Below are positions 28,190 to 34,757 of a stretch of 64,000 nt of DNA, in pieces. How positions within the stretch are numbered: position 1 is the first letter of the stretch; each line of letters opens with the position of its first letter. The notes under the pieces were generated by a model. The model saw only the letters and a program-made list of their open reading frames with translations. It did not search any database and was not told the DNA's origin. The DNA lies in contig JACQVA010000262.1 of NCBI GenBank assembly GCA_016210005.1, positions 28,617-92,616 of the forward strand, written 5' to 3'. Position numbers and translations under genes: made by a program. Origin of the DNA: Deltaproteobacteria bacterium (GTDB taxonomy: Bacteria > Desulfobacterota > Binatia > HRBIN30 > JACQVA1).

Positions 28190-28600
28190 TCAGGGTACGA
28201 CTATTTCCACCTTCGCCTCGGCGCACCGCTGTAGCGTGGTGTCTCCTGTCAGGAAGACATCGGTCCCGTCATCGATGGCGGTCGCGAGGTGAATAGCATC
28301 GGGAGTCTTGAACCCGTATTTGGCCCGCAGTTCGGTGGCCTGGTCGATCACGGCCGGCGTCAACTCGGCGAGCACGAGACGGCGCGCGGAGAAGAACTTA
28401 TCGTATCTTGCGAGCAGCCCCGTGTCCTTGTCTCGCAGCGGCCGCACGCGGCATTCCAGGCGCGATAGTTGGGACGTTACAATGCGAGCGCTCCGGTCCT
28501 TGCCGTGCTGCTTGAGCCGCGCCAGCACGGCTGCATGAAACGGGTTCGCCGCTTCAATGAGGTAGATGATGCAACACGCGTCGAGGTACAGGCGGCTCAT
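28190..28600 (-). CDS. vapC: PIN-domain ribonuclease toxin (VapC-type)
   Basis: 136 residues. The four acidic residues of the PIN active site are all present: LYLDACCIIYLIE, RLECRV, TPDAIHLA and LTGDTTL. Its start overlaps the stop of the upstream small gene by four bases, the usual toxin-antitoxin arrangement. It lies inside the BREX operon between pglX and pglZ and looks like inserted cargo rather than a BREX subunit. The symbol denotes the family, not a proven activity. Confidence 0.85.
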   Translation of the reverse strand: MSRLYLDACCIIYLIEAANPFHAAVLARLKQHGKDRSARIVTSQLSRLECRVRPLRDKDTGLLARYDKFFSARRLVLAELTPAVIDQATELRAKYGFKTPDAIHLATAIDDGTDVFLTGDTTLQRCAEAKVEIVVP

Positions 28601-28836
28601 CGATCCCCCCAGGACTCCCGCTCCTCCTGGATCTGGCGATCGATCTCCTGCTTTGTTCGCGTGCCCGGCGGTAGGGTCGCAATGTACTCGAAGACGTCGG
28701 GTTGCGTCTTTCGCCGAGATTTCCCAACGGCCCGGATTGCAACCTCGACAGGGCCTTTCAGCTCCCTGACCGGCTCTTCCAACTCAATGTGCCGCGCGTC
28801 GGAGAATCTACCCCGGACGACAATTGCCCTTTTCAT
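28597..28836 (-). CDS. Antitoxin partner of the PIN toxin
   Basis: 79 residues from the ATG at 28836 (MKRAIVVRGRFSDARHIELE). An N-terminal beta-rich segment (EEPVRELKGPVEVAIRAV) resembles the small beta-type antitoxin N-termini found before PIN toxins. The C-terminal charged helix (TRTKQEIDRQIQEERESWGD) is a likely toxin-wrapping tail. Overlaps the toxin start by four bases. Assigned mainly by position and by the ERESWGD-type ending frequent in such antitoxins. Confidence 0.7.
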   Translation of the reverse strand: MKRAIVVRGRFSDARHIELEEPVRELKGPVEVAIRAVGKSRRKTQPDVFEYIATLPPGTRTKQEIDRQIQEERESWGDR

Positions 28837-29147
28837 CTGCTCCTCCAATTCCCGCACCCGCTGGTGCGTCGATCTTGTAGCCGCACACGACCCTCGGTGT
28901 TTTCGTCAATCTCGCGGTCAATCACGGCCTGGTGATCGTAGTAGTACGACAAGGCGTCATGTACCTGGGCGAGCGTCAGGTGCTCGAACTCTTTGACCAC
29001 CTCCTCCGGGGACATGCCCTGCCGGAGGACGTAGTTCACCACCGAGCGAACCGGGAACTTCGTCCCTGCAATAATTGGACTGCCGCCGCAGTACCCCTTG
29101 CGGCTTTCAATGTAGGGGTGTTTCGCTTTCACTGCTGTTCGTGCCAT
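28833..29147 (-). CDS. DUF433 family protein, possibly with altered C-terminus
   Basis: 104 residues from the ATG at 29147 (MARTAVKAKHPYIESRKGYC). The DUF433 helix-turn-helix core is visible: GSPIIAGTKFPVRSVVNYVL, then MSPEEVVKEFEHLTLAQVHD. DUF433 proteins are usually paired with a DUF5615 PIN-like partner; none follows here. The last 20 residues (RVRLQDRRTSGCGNWRSR) do not look like the family, suggesting that the 3' end and partner were lost when the next element arrived. The upstream in-frame extension only translates a 7-bp repeat array. Confidence 0.72.
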   Translation of the reverse strand: MARTAVKAKHPYIESRKGYCGGSPIIAGTKFPVRSVVNYVLRQGMSPEEVVKEFEHLTLAQVHDALSYYYDHQAVIDREIDENTEGRVRLQDRRTSGCGNWRSR

Positions 29148-29150
29148 TGA

Positions 29151-29181
29151 TCTAGCCTCCAGTCTCCAGCCTCTAGCCTCC
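29151..29181. repeat. 7-bp tandem array, TCTAGCC/TCCAGCC family
   Basis: On the + strand: TCTAGCC TCCAGTC TCCAGCC, then TCTAGCC TCC, i.e. about 4.4 units of a degenerate heptamer. The pglX C-terminal ORF stops inside it (TAG), and the DUF433 gene begins just beyond it. The same family recurs inverted at 31145-31182 and in direct form at 34724-34757. Confidence 0.8.
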
Positions 29182-31137
29182 CGCCACAAGACCCTTCTCT
29201 CGCAACCGCTTGGACATCGTGCTCCACTCGTACTTGCCCTCGCACAGTTCGTCCCAGTACTGCTTGGCGACCTTCCAGGGGGTGATCTCGTAGAAGGGGG
29301 CGATGTTGAGGACGACGCCGTCGTTGAGGTCGGGATCGTAGCCGAGCGCGGCGACGCGTTCGAGGGCTTCCTTGAACGCCGTCAGCTCGGTGAGCAGGGC
29401 TTCCTGCTTGTCGATGGCCTTCTCGCGCTTGGTCCGCTGCGATTGCGGCAGCCAGTCCTTGCCCTGTTCGAGGCCGTCGGTCATTTCGCGCAGGCGGGTG
29501 GTCTCGCCGTTGATCTTCGGCAGCACGTAGTTGCGCAGTGCCTTGAAGACCGTGTCGCGGTCGAGGCGGTGGTAGTAGAGCCACAGGCCGTACGAGCACT
29601 TCGACGACTGCAGCAACCAATAGATCGGCGCTTTGCGCCGGCTCTTGGAGTAGCGCCTGATGTGGTCGGTGAAGAACCCGTTCGGATAGCGCAAGTAGTC
29701 GCGCAGGTCCTTCGCGCGGAGGATTTCGCATGCCTCCTTCTCGATGGCGTCGTGGCGGTCGCCGAAAAGGAGTTCGAGCACCTCGCGCACCCGGCGGACG
29801 ATGTCGTCGGCGTGGAGGCTGTTGCCGTCCGGGCCGGGATCGTCGACCAGAATGCCGTCCCAATCGATTCGGACGGGATACCCCGGCGGCGCCTCACGCG
29901 CCGGCAGGCCGTCGGAGCCGGTCAGCATGCCGGGCAAGCACACAGGTAGGGGTGTAAACGGGTTGGGCGACTCAGTCGGTCGCGTCTCGCCCGTTGCAAC
30001 ACGGAGATTCCACCGGCCAAACACGCAGCCGAGAGCGTACGAGAGCAGATCCCTCGTCAGCGAGGGCCGATCAAGAGCGAAGGCTTCGCTTGCATCTCCC
30101 TCTTCGGATCCGGCTGGCGCACCGTCGGCAACGTCGACGGCCGCTGACTGCCGACCGAGAATCACAGACCTGATTGCGTCCCGCTCGTCGTCGGCGATGC
30201 CGTAGGCGTCGAATGCAATCTCGTCTATTCTCGCTTGAATCTCCCGAAGCCGGTTGCCGTTGCACTCGATCCGCCTTGAAAAGCGCGTGGCGCGGTCAGC
30301 AATGCTGCGCCCCGTCTCGGCTACAACCGATGGCGAGAGATAAGCGTGAGATATCTCATCGGATCGGTACGGAAGGCGGTTGCGCGCACATCCTTCTTCC
30401 GCAAGACGCCTCAATTCATCGGCGGCTGCGCTTCCAAGCTCAGGGATCGGCACTTGCTGAATCAACCCGGCCTCGTACTGAACCCCACCCACCTTGCCCG
30501 CGAATACGCGAAGCAGGTAGTCGAACATCGCGGAGTTGAACAGGCCAAGAAACGTAAGCAGCTCGGCGACGTCGCGCGCGAACGCCATCTTGCCTGCGTT
30601 GCTGAAGATGCAGCCCTCCGGAACCGCTTGCGCGGAGAAGACGATGCCTCGTAGTGGCCAGGTGAGGCCGGGCCGGAAGTAGAATGACTCGGCCTGCACC
30701 TTACGACTTGCACTTCCAACCTTGCATTCAACGAAACGCTTGAGTTCCAGTCCGCTCTCCTCCCAGTACACGACGGCTGGAACGGCTCCAAAGAAGCGCG
30801 AGAATTGGCCTCCACTGACAAGCGGGTACCAGCTCTTGCGCATTCGCTCTGGCGCGCACTCCCACCAGCATCGTAGAAAGCGGAAGTCGTCGAGCGTACC
30901 GAGCCCCACCTTTGCCGTTCGCCCCTCTCCTTCGTACGGCTGCAATTCCACAAACAGTCGCCTGACGCGGTCGCTCACCCAATACGCGAAAGGCGAGCCT
31001 GGGATCTGTCGAAACGAGTCGGGTTCGGCTGCGTGAACAACGGTGTCCATCGCGTGCCCGACGCGAGTGGTGTCTACGACGGCACGCAGCCCCGCGCCCT
31101 TGTCATCGGCAGAGAGGAGTCGGAAGAAGAGGGCCAT
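29173..31137 (-). CDS. pglX: PglX/BrxX C-terminal half (target-recognition part), separated from the methyltransferase half
   Basis: About 654 residues from the ATG at 31137 (MALFFRLLSADDKGAGLRAV). This is the continuation of the BREX N6-adenine methyltransferase: the specificity region and the C-terminal helical part (EGKYEWSTMSKRLREKG). It contains no SAM or NPPF motif; those lie in the other half (31581-34133), in a different frame. No ribosome site precedes the ATG, since the DNA there is a 7-bp repeat array; the frame stays open to 31308. The two halves may be made as separate chains, or PglX may be inactive. Confidence 0.85.
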   Translation of the reverse strand: MALFFRLLSADDKGAGLRAVVDTTRVGHAMDTVVHAAEPDSFRQIPGSPFAYWVSDRVRRLFVELQPYEGEGRTAKVGLGTLDDFRFLRCWWECAPERMRKSWYPLVSGGQFSRFFGAVPAVVYWEESGLELKRFVECKVGSASRKVQAESFYFRPGLTWPLRGIVFSAQAVPEGCIFSNAGKMAFARDVAELLTFLGLFNSAMFDYLLRVFAGKVGGVQYEAGLIQQVPIPELGSAAADELRRLAEEGCARNRLPYRSDEISHAYLSPSVVAETGRSIADRATRFSRRIECNGNRLREIQARIDEIAFDAYGIADDERDAIRSVILGRQSAAVDVADGAPAGSEEGDASEAFALDRPSLTRDLLSYALGCVFGRWNLRVATGETRPTESPNPFTPLPVCLPGMLTGSDGLPAREAPPGYPVRIDWDGILVDDPGPDGNSLHADDIVRRVREVLELLFGDRHDAIEKEACEILRAKDLRDYLRYPNGFFTDHIRRYSKSRRKAPIYWLLQSSKCSYGLWLYYHRLDRDTVFKALRNYVLPKINGETTRLREMTDGLEQGKDWLPQSQRTKREKAIDKQEALLTELTAFKEALERVAALGYDPDLNDGVVLNIAPFYEITPWKVAKQYWDELCEGKYEWSTMSKRLREKGLVAGG

Positions 31138-31138
31138 G

Positions 31139-31182
31139 GGAGGGGGCTGGCGGCTAGAGGCTGGAGGCTGGCGGCCGGGGGA
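31139..31182. repeat. 7-bp tandem array, GGCTGGA family
   Basis: On the + strand: GGCTGGC GGCTAGA, then GGCTGGA GGCTGGC GGCCGGG, five units starting about 31148. It is the reverse complement of the array at 29151-29181. It lies exactly at the break of pglX, just upstream of the restart ATG of the C-terminal half. Confidence 0.8.
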
Positions 31183-31210
31183 AGAGAGCGCCGTGAGCAG
31201 TGGCAGCGGG

Positions 31211-31315
31211 TTCGGGGCGTTCATCACGGAGCTGAGCCGGTACCTGCGAGTGGTCACCGAGGCAGACGGCGAGACGGTGCACAACGCGTTTCTTGATCGC
31301 GGCTTCAAGCCGTGA
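31211..31315 (+). pseudogene. Remnant of a small gene upstream of DUF2283, possibly DUF4258
   Basis: The plus-strand frame reads AFITELSRYLRVVTEADGET then VHNAFLDRGFKP and stops at 31315. This resembles the C-terminal end of a DUF4258-type toxin-like protein, a family often encoded next to DUF2283. The 5' part is missing: sequence before it is repeat array and pglX DNA. Assignment is tentative. Confidence 0.35.
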
Positions 31316-31334
31316 GAGAAAAGGGGTGACGGTC

Positions 31335-31580
31335 ATGATCTTCCAATACCATGCCGATAGCGACATGCTGTACCTCAAGCTCGCTGAGGGTGTCAGCACC
31401 GAGTCGGAAGAGGTGGCGCCGGGTATCGTGCTCGACTTCGACGAGCACAACCGCGTGATCGGCATCGAGATCGAAGACGCCAGCAAGTCTGCCGATCTCT
31501 CCCGCCTGGAAGTATTGGCCCTGCCGCTCACGGACCTAGTCCTCGGCGAGAAACGCCCCGCACCGGCTACTGACCACTGA
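31335..31580 (+). CDS. DUF2283 family small protein
   Basis: 81 residues (MIFQYHADSDMLYLKLAEGV, VLDFDEHNRVIGIEIEDASK). The DUF2283 pattern (YDxxxDxLYxxl...D.D..g.vvGIEI..AS) is complete. It is the only plus-strand gene within the BREX operon and lies head-on inside the gap that splits pglX. Upstream is a truncated partner gene. Function unknown; the family is often found with toxin-like partners. Confidence 0.85.
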   Translation: MIFQYHADSDMLYLKLAEGVSTESEEVAPGIVLDFDEHNRVIGIEIEDASKSADLSRLEVLALPLTDLVLGEKRPAPATDH

Positions 31581-31602
31581 TCACGGCTCACTGACACCTG
31601 CC
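31563..31602. repeat. 7-bp tandem array, RTCAGTG family
   Basis: On the minus strand: GTCAGTG AGCCGTG, then ATCAGTG GTCAGTA GCCGGTG, about five degenerate heptamers. It overlaps both the end of the DUF2283 gene and the premature end of the PglX N-terminal half, whose last residues (GVSEP) are encoded by the repeat itself. Confidence 0.75.
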
Positions 31603-34133
31603 TCCTTCGCCAAGCAGTATGCGGCGGTCTCGACCATCGCGGTGTCGAGGACGCCTTGGCCCAGGTCGGCGACGACCGTCGGCCGTGCTTCCTTGAGCAA
31701 GATCTCCTCACGCCACTTCTGGAACGAGGAGAGGAAGAAGCCGGTCCGCGAGGTGATCGCACCGAGCATGCCACCGGTGTGCAGCCACCCCACGCCGCGC
31801 TCGACGAAGGCCGCGTAGACGTCGTTCTTGGTTCGCGGGTAGGTCTTCTCGATGTACGCCTTGGACGGCTTGCTGGCCTCACCGAACGGTGGATTCATGA
31901 GCACGACCTCGAACTGCTGGCGACACACGTCGATGAAGGCGAAGCCGCGCTCGGCGTCGTCGGCGAACAGCCGCCGCAGGAAACCCTTGCCATTCGCTGC
32001 TCCGCTCGCATACCGATGCAGCTCCGCGATCACGCGCTCGTCCGCATCGTCCCAAAACTTCTTGTCGGTGATACCCGAGAGGTCGAAGAGCACCATCTGC
32101 TCGGCCTTGCGCCGCTCTGGCTCCGGAAACAATGCGAGCTGTTCCTTCTTCGGCCGTTTCAGCCATTGCTGCTTCGCGCGCGCGATGTCGTCGCGCACCT
32201 CCTCTTCGATCTTGAGCAGGGAACCGGCTTCGCCTGCCAGTTTCATCGAGTCGAAGACGCGGCGAACCAAGTCACCCAAGAGCTTCGGTTCCAAGCCAGC
32301 GGTGAACTCTTCCAGCAATTCGCGTTCACCGGGCATCGGCTCGGCGCACGCGATGTTCGAGCGTGTGATCCGCGGCCGCTCGGCGACCTTCAGGCCCAGA
32401 CGCTGAAACGATCGCTGCGCCCGCAGCCACAACGCCAGCGCCGCGATCTGTGTGGCACGCAGGTCGATGTCGATGCCGTGCAGGTTGTGCTGCAGGACCA
32501 ACGCCGGCAACGCACGGCGGAGCGACTCCAGCGTTGGGTAGGCGGTAGGCAGAGGGCAGAAGGCAGAATTCGAGTAGTCGTACCCTATCTCCTGGAGATC
32601 GCGTTCATAAGCCCTTTGATCAACCTGCCAACTTCCGCAGCTGATGCGAGGAGTGTCTCCGCCTGTTCCCGCGTTAAGTACTTCAGCCGCTGGGCAATCA
32701 TGGCTTGCGTCTCCACCTCGCGAACCGAACCGTGCGCGATCGAGAGGAAGTTCACGAACTCCTTGGCCGACGACCGGCCCTGGCCCTCTGCGATGTTCGA
32801 TGGAATCGACACCGCCGCGCGGCGGATCTGCGATGTCAGCGCGAACTGTTCCTCTTTCGGAAAGCTCCGTGTCGCCTGATACACCAGCTCCACGAGATCC
32901 ATCGCCTTCTGCCAGCCGATGAGATCCCTGTAATTCTGTCCCGCCATCACTTCCTCCCTCTGCCATCAGCCCACTGCCTACTGCTTCCTCCGCTGCCTTC
33001 AGCCTACTGCCTACCGCATACTGCTCTTCCCAGCACTCTTCGTAGATGGTCTCGAGGACATCGAAGCCGTACAGGAGGAAGTGGGCGCTGCCGCACGCTG
33101 GGTCGAGCAGCTTCAGGTCGCGTGGGTCCTTCTTCGGGCGATGATGGACGTAGATTGACGCCACCGTCCCATCGCCCCTCCCATTGGTACCCTCACCCTC
33201 GCCCTCTCCCGCGGGTGATGCGGGAGAGGGGATTTCTCCGCTGCCGTCTGCCGTCTGCCTACTGCCTACTTTTTCCCCGCCCGCGTCGAGGAAGACCTCG
33301 TTCGGTTGGTACACGAGGTAACGGCAGGTCTCCTTGAGGCGCGTGCTACGCCGCTGCATCTCGAACCAGATGCGGCCGAGGGTGTTGTCGACCAAGAACT
33401 GGACGACGTACCGCGGCGTGTAGAACTGGTTGCGGAACGCTAGCTCGTAGGAGTTCCGCGGTGCGCTACTTTCCTTGCGCGCTTTGTCGCGCAGCTCCTT
33501 GGGGGTGAAGTATTGGTAGATCCAGCCGATCGTCTCGTCCTCATCCCACACGGCGGCAATGGCGTCACCGTTCAGAATGTCGAGCACCTGCTTCACGCAC
33601 GCATCCGACGGAAAGATGATCGACTGCGGTAGGTGCCGCTCGAAGAGTACGCCCAGCTCGGTTGCCAGATCGTCGAAGAGGCATTCCAGGTAGAGCCGAT
33701 AGCCGCCATCGAGAACGCCGCCGTTCTTCGCCGCTCGGCATGCTTCCGGGCTTACCTTCTGGAAGAGCAGGAAGCCCTTCGATTCCTTGCCGTGGCCGAC
33801 CGAGTCGGGAATCAGCTCGCGGCTGTCGTGCTCCATCAGCTTCAGCGCCGCCAGTCGGTTGAGATGCGTGAACGCGGTCTCGCGGACGAATTGCTCGACG
33901 GCATCCTTGCGCGCGATGCCGAAGCTCTCGATGTGGCCGATCGCGTCGATGATGCTGGCGCGCAAGACGGGCACCGTCTCGTCGCCATACGGTGCAAACT
34001 CCTCAGCGACAAGGAACTGCCCCTTGGGAGTCACCCCGTATCGGCCCTCAAGTTGCCCGCGGACATCTTCCTCCAGCGCCTGGCGGCAGGCGACGACGGC
34101 GGAGCGGAGGGCGTTGCGGAGGGACTTATCCAC
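31581..34133 (-). CDS. pglX: BREX adenine-specific DNA methyltransferase PglX/BrxX, N-terminal half with in-frame insertions
   Basis: Methylates host DNA at a non-palindromic site as the self-marker of BREX. GTG start at 34133 after a GGGGGGA site; 850 codons. SAM motif I region: KLLDPACGSAHFLLYGFD; catalytic motif IV: NPPFGEASKP. Two stretches do not belong to PglX: a short repeat-encoded one before motif I (33170-33275) and a 160-codon one after WEEQ (32540-33020), where native sequence resumes at YPTLESLRRALPAL and NLHGIDIDLRATQ. The frame then ends early in a 7-bp array (GVSEP stop) instead of continuing into the specificity half. Confidence 0.88.
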   Translation of the reverse strand: MDKSLRNALRSAVVACRQALEEDVRGQLEGRYGVTPKGQFLVAEEFAPYGDETVPVLRASIIDAIGHIESFGIARKDAVEQFVRETAFTHLNRLAALKLMEHDSRELIPDSVGHGKESKGFLLFQKVSPEACRAAKNGGVLDGGYRLYLECLFDDLATELGVLFERHLPQSIIFPSDACVKQVLDILNGDAIAAVWDEDETIGWIYQYFTPKELRDKARKESSAPRNSYELAFRNQFYTPRYVVQFLVDNTLGRIWFEMQRRSTRLKETCRYLVYQPNEVFLDAGGEKVGSRQTADGSGEIPSPASPAGEGEGEGTNGRGDGTVASIYVHHRPKKDPRDLKLLDPACGSAHFLLYGFDVLETIYEECWEEQYAVGSRLKAAEEAVGSGLMAEGGSDGGTELQGSHRLAEGDGSRGAGVSGDTELSERGTVRADIADPPRGGVDSIEHRRGPGPVVGQGVRELPLDRARFGSRGGDASHDCPAAEVLNAGTGGDTPRISCGSWQVDQRAYERDLQEIGYDYSNSAFCPLPTAYPTLESLRRALPALVLQHNLHGIDIDLRATQIAALALWLRAQRSFQRLGLKVAERPRITRSNIACAEPMPGERELLEEFTAGLEPKLLGDLVRRVFDSMKLAGEAGSLLKIEEEVRDDIARAKQQWLKRPKKEQLALFPEPERRKAEQMVLFDLSGITDKKFWDDADERVIAELHRYASGAANGKGFLRRLFADDAERGFAFIDVCRQQFEVVLMNPPFGEASKPSKAYIEKTYPRTKNDVYAAFVERGVGWLHTGGMLGAITSRTGFFLSSFQKWREEILLKEARPTVVADLGQGVLDTAMVETAAYCLAKEAGVSEP
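32539..33020 (-). mobile_element. 480-bp in-frame intervening element with four-helix-bundle ORF and inverted-repeat ends
   Basis: The element interrupts pglX between codons for WEEQ and YPTLES. Its ends are a 28-base inverted repeat (32539-32566 against 32993-33020) matching at 24 of 28 positions, made of GTAGGCA-type heptamers. The Tyr codon at the entry (33020-33018, TAT) and at the exit (32540-32538, TAC) lie 480 bases apart, so removal restores WEEQ-YPTLES exactly in frame. It carries one gene, a four-helix-bundle protein, in a different frame of the same strand. Terminal pairing resembles rRNA intervening sequences. Whether it is removed from RNA is unknown. Confidence 0.7.
32585..32947 (-). 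CDS. Four-helix-bundle protein (23S rRNA intervening-sequence family)
   Basis: 120 residues from the ATG at 32947, preceded by GGGAGGA. The family pattern is clear: NYRDLIGWQKAMDLVELVYQ, then FPKEEQFALTSQIRRAAVSI, PSNIAEGQGRSSAKEFVNFL and a last helix ending LIKGLMNAISRR. This is the S23/TIGR02436-type fold, also related in shape to the Avd proteins of diversity-generating retroelements. No rRNA gene or reverse transcriptase is nearby; the host is pglX. Function of stand-alone members is unknown. Confidence 0.9.
   Translation of the reverse strand: MAGQNYRDLIGWQKAMDLVELVYQATRSFPKEEQFALTSQIRRAAVSIPSNIAEGQGRSSAKEFVNFLSIAHGSVREVETQAMIAQRLKYLTREQAETLLASAAEVGRLIKGLMNAISRR
33170..33275. repeat. 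Repeat insertion within pglX: heptamer array plus palindromic hairpin
   Basis: A hairpin pairs CCCTCTCCCGC (33202-33212) with GCGGGAGAGGG (33220-33230). Next to it are heptamers of the CTGCCTA/CTGCCGT type (33241-33270). Translated in the pglX frame it gives VGSRQTADGSGEIPSPASPA and GEGEGEG, low-complexity sequence foreign to the methyltransferase, yet without stops. Exact ends are uncertain. Confidence 0.65.
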
Positions 34134-34581
34134 GCTTCCCCCCGTCCTGACCCTTTCGACTTGGCTCGGGACAGGCTTCCTCAGCAAGGAGGAAAGGATC
34201 ATCGCCGCCGGTCCGCCTTCCTCCCCCCTTGCGGGGGAGGATTGAGGTGGGGGGTGCCTGACTCAGAGCCGCGCAAATCGCCGCGATAACACCGTCGTGG
34301 TTTCGCAAGACCTCGTTGTTCCAAAATCTGAGCACTCGAAATCCCTGCGACTCCAACCATGCCGTTCGTTGGGCGTCGCGACCCGCCTGCTCCGCATGTT
34401 GGGCGCCGTCGACTTCCACAATCAGGCGCCTTTCCAAACAGGCGAAATCTGCGACGTAGGGCCCGAGTGGCTGCTGCCGCCGAAACTTGTGGCCGTGGAG
34501 TTGGCGCAGCCGGAGGTAACGCCACAACGTGCGCTCAGCTTCCGTAGGGTTCTTCCGCAGCAGCCGTGCCGTGCTGGCCAT
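34126..34581 (-). CDS. DUF559 endonuclease-fold protein (Vsr/PD-(D/E)xK-like)
   Basis: 151 residues from the ATG at 34581 (MASTARLLRKNPTEAERTLW). The DUF559 core is intact: HKFRRQQPLGPYVADFACLE, LIVEVDGAQH, then GFRVLRFWNNEVLRN. The D-ExxG-type acidic residues (ADFACLE, VEVDG) fit a PD-(D/E)xK nuclease fold akin to Vsr. The C-terminal tail (EEACPEPSRKGQDGG) is encoded by a common dispersed repeat. It sits between brxC and pglX, bounded by palindromic repeats, and overlaps the pglX start by eight bases. Likely inserted cargo; no BREX role is known. Confidence 0.85.
   Translation of the reverse strand: MASTARLLRKNPTEAERTLWRYLRLRQLHGHKFRRQQPLGPYVADFACLERRLIVEVDGAQHAEQAGRDAQRTAWLESQGFRVLRFWNNEVLRNHDGVIAAICAALSQAPPTSILPRKGGGRRTGGDDPFLLAEEACPEPSRKGQDGGKRG
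34142..34250. repeat. Dispersed repeats at the 3' side of the DUF559 gene
   Basis: A TTCGACTTGGCTCGGGACAG-type repeat (about 34157-34176) is followed by the palindrome CCTCCCCCTTGCGGGGGAGG (about 34211-34230) and ATTGAGGTGGGGGG. Related CTTCCCCCGCAAGGGGGAAG palindromes lie on the other side of the gene, so the gene is bracketed by similar units. Confidence 0.7.
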
Positions 34582-34585
34582 GCCT

Positions 34586-34685
34586 ACCCCCCATCCTAAC
34601 CTTCCCCCGCAAGGGGGGAAGGAACTTCGCGTTGAGGCCGCCGCTCGCGATGCCCCACGACCTTCCCCCGCAAGGCGGAAGGAAC
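34586..34685. repeat. Two palindromic CCTTCCCCCGCAAGG units upstream of DUF559
   Basis: Copies at about 34599-34622 and 34661-34683, each a short near-perfect hairpin around CCGCAAGG, separated by about 40 bases of unrelated DNA. They mirror the palindrome downstream of DUF559. Confidence 0.7.
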
Positions 34686-34723
34686 CGTAGAGCAAGCTGT
34701 TGCGGAGTTACAAATCACCGTGT

Positions 34724-34757
34724 TGACCTCCCAGCCTGCAGTCTCTAGCCTCCAGCC
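34724..34757. repeat. 7-bp tandem array after brxC (CCAGCCT family)
   Basis: On the + strand: CCCAGCC TGCAGTC, then TCTAGCC TCCAGCC TCA, degenerate heptamers of the same family as 29151-29181. It abuts the brxC stop codon. Confidence 0.7.

Noticed and set aside
32585..32947. Diversity-generating retroelement accessory gene (Avd)
   Set aside because: Fold family is related, but no reverse transcriptase or template/variable repeat pair is in the window.
32539..33020. An rRNA intervening sequence in the strict sense
   Set aside because: No 23S rRNA gene surrounds it; both flanks are pglX coding sequence. Only the element type is similar.
32539..33020. An intein in PglX
   Set aside because: The 160 host-frame codons show no Hint-domain blocks, no Cys/Ser at the entry junction and no His-Asn at the exit.
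29151..34757. Possible CRISPR arrays in the defence island
   Set aside because: The repeated units are 7 bases with no spacers and degenerate copies; no cas gene is present.
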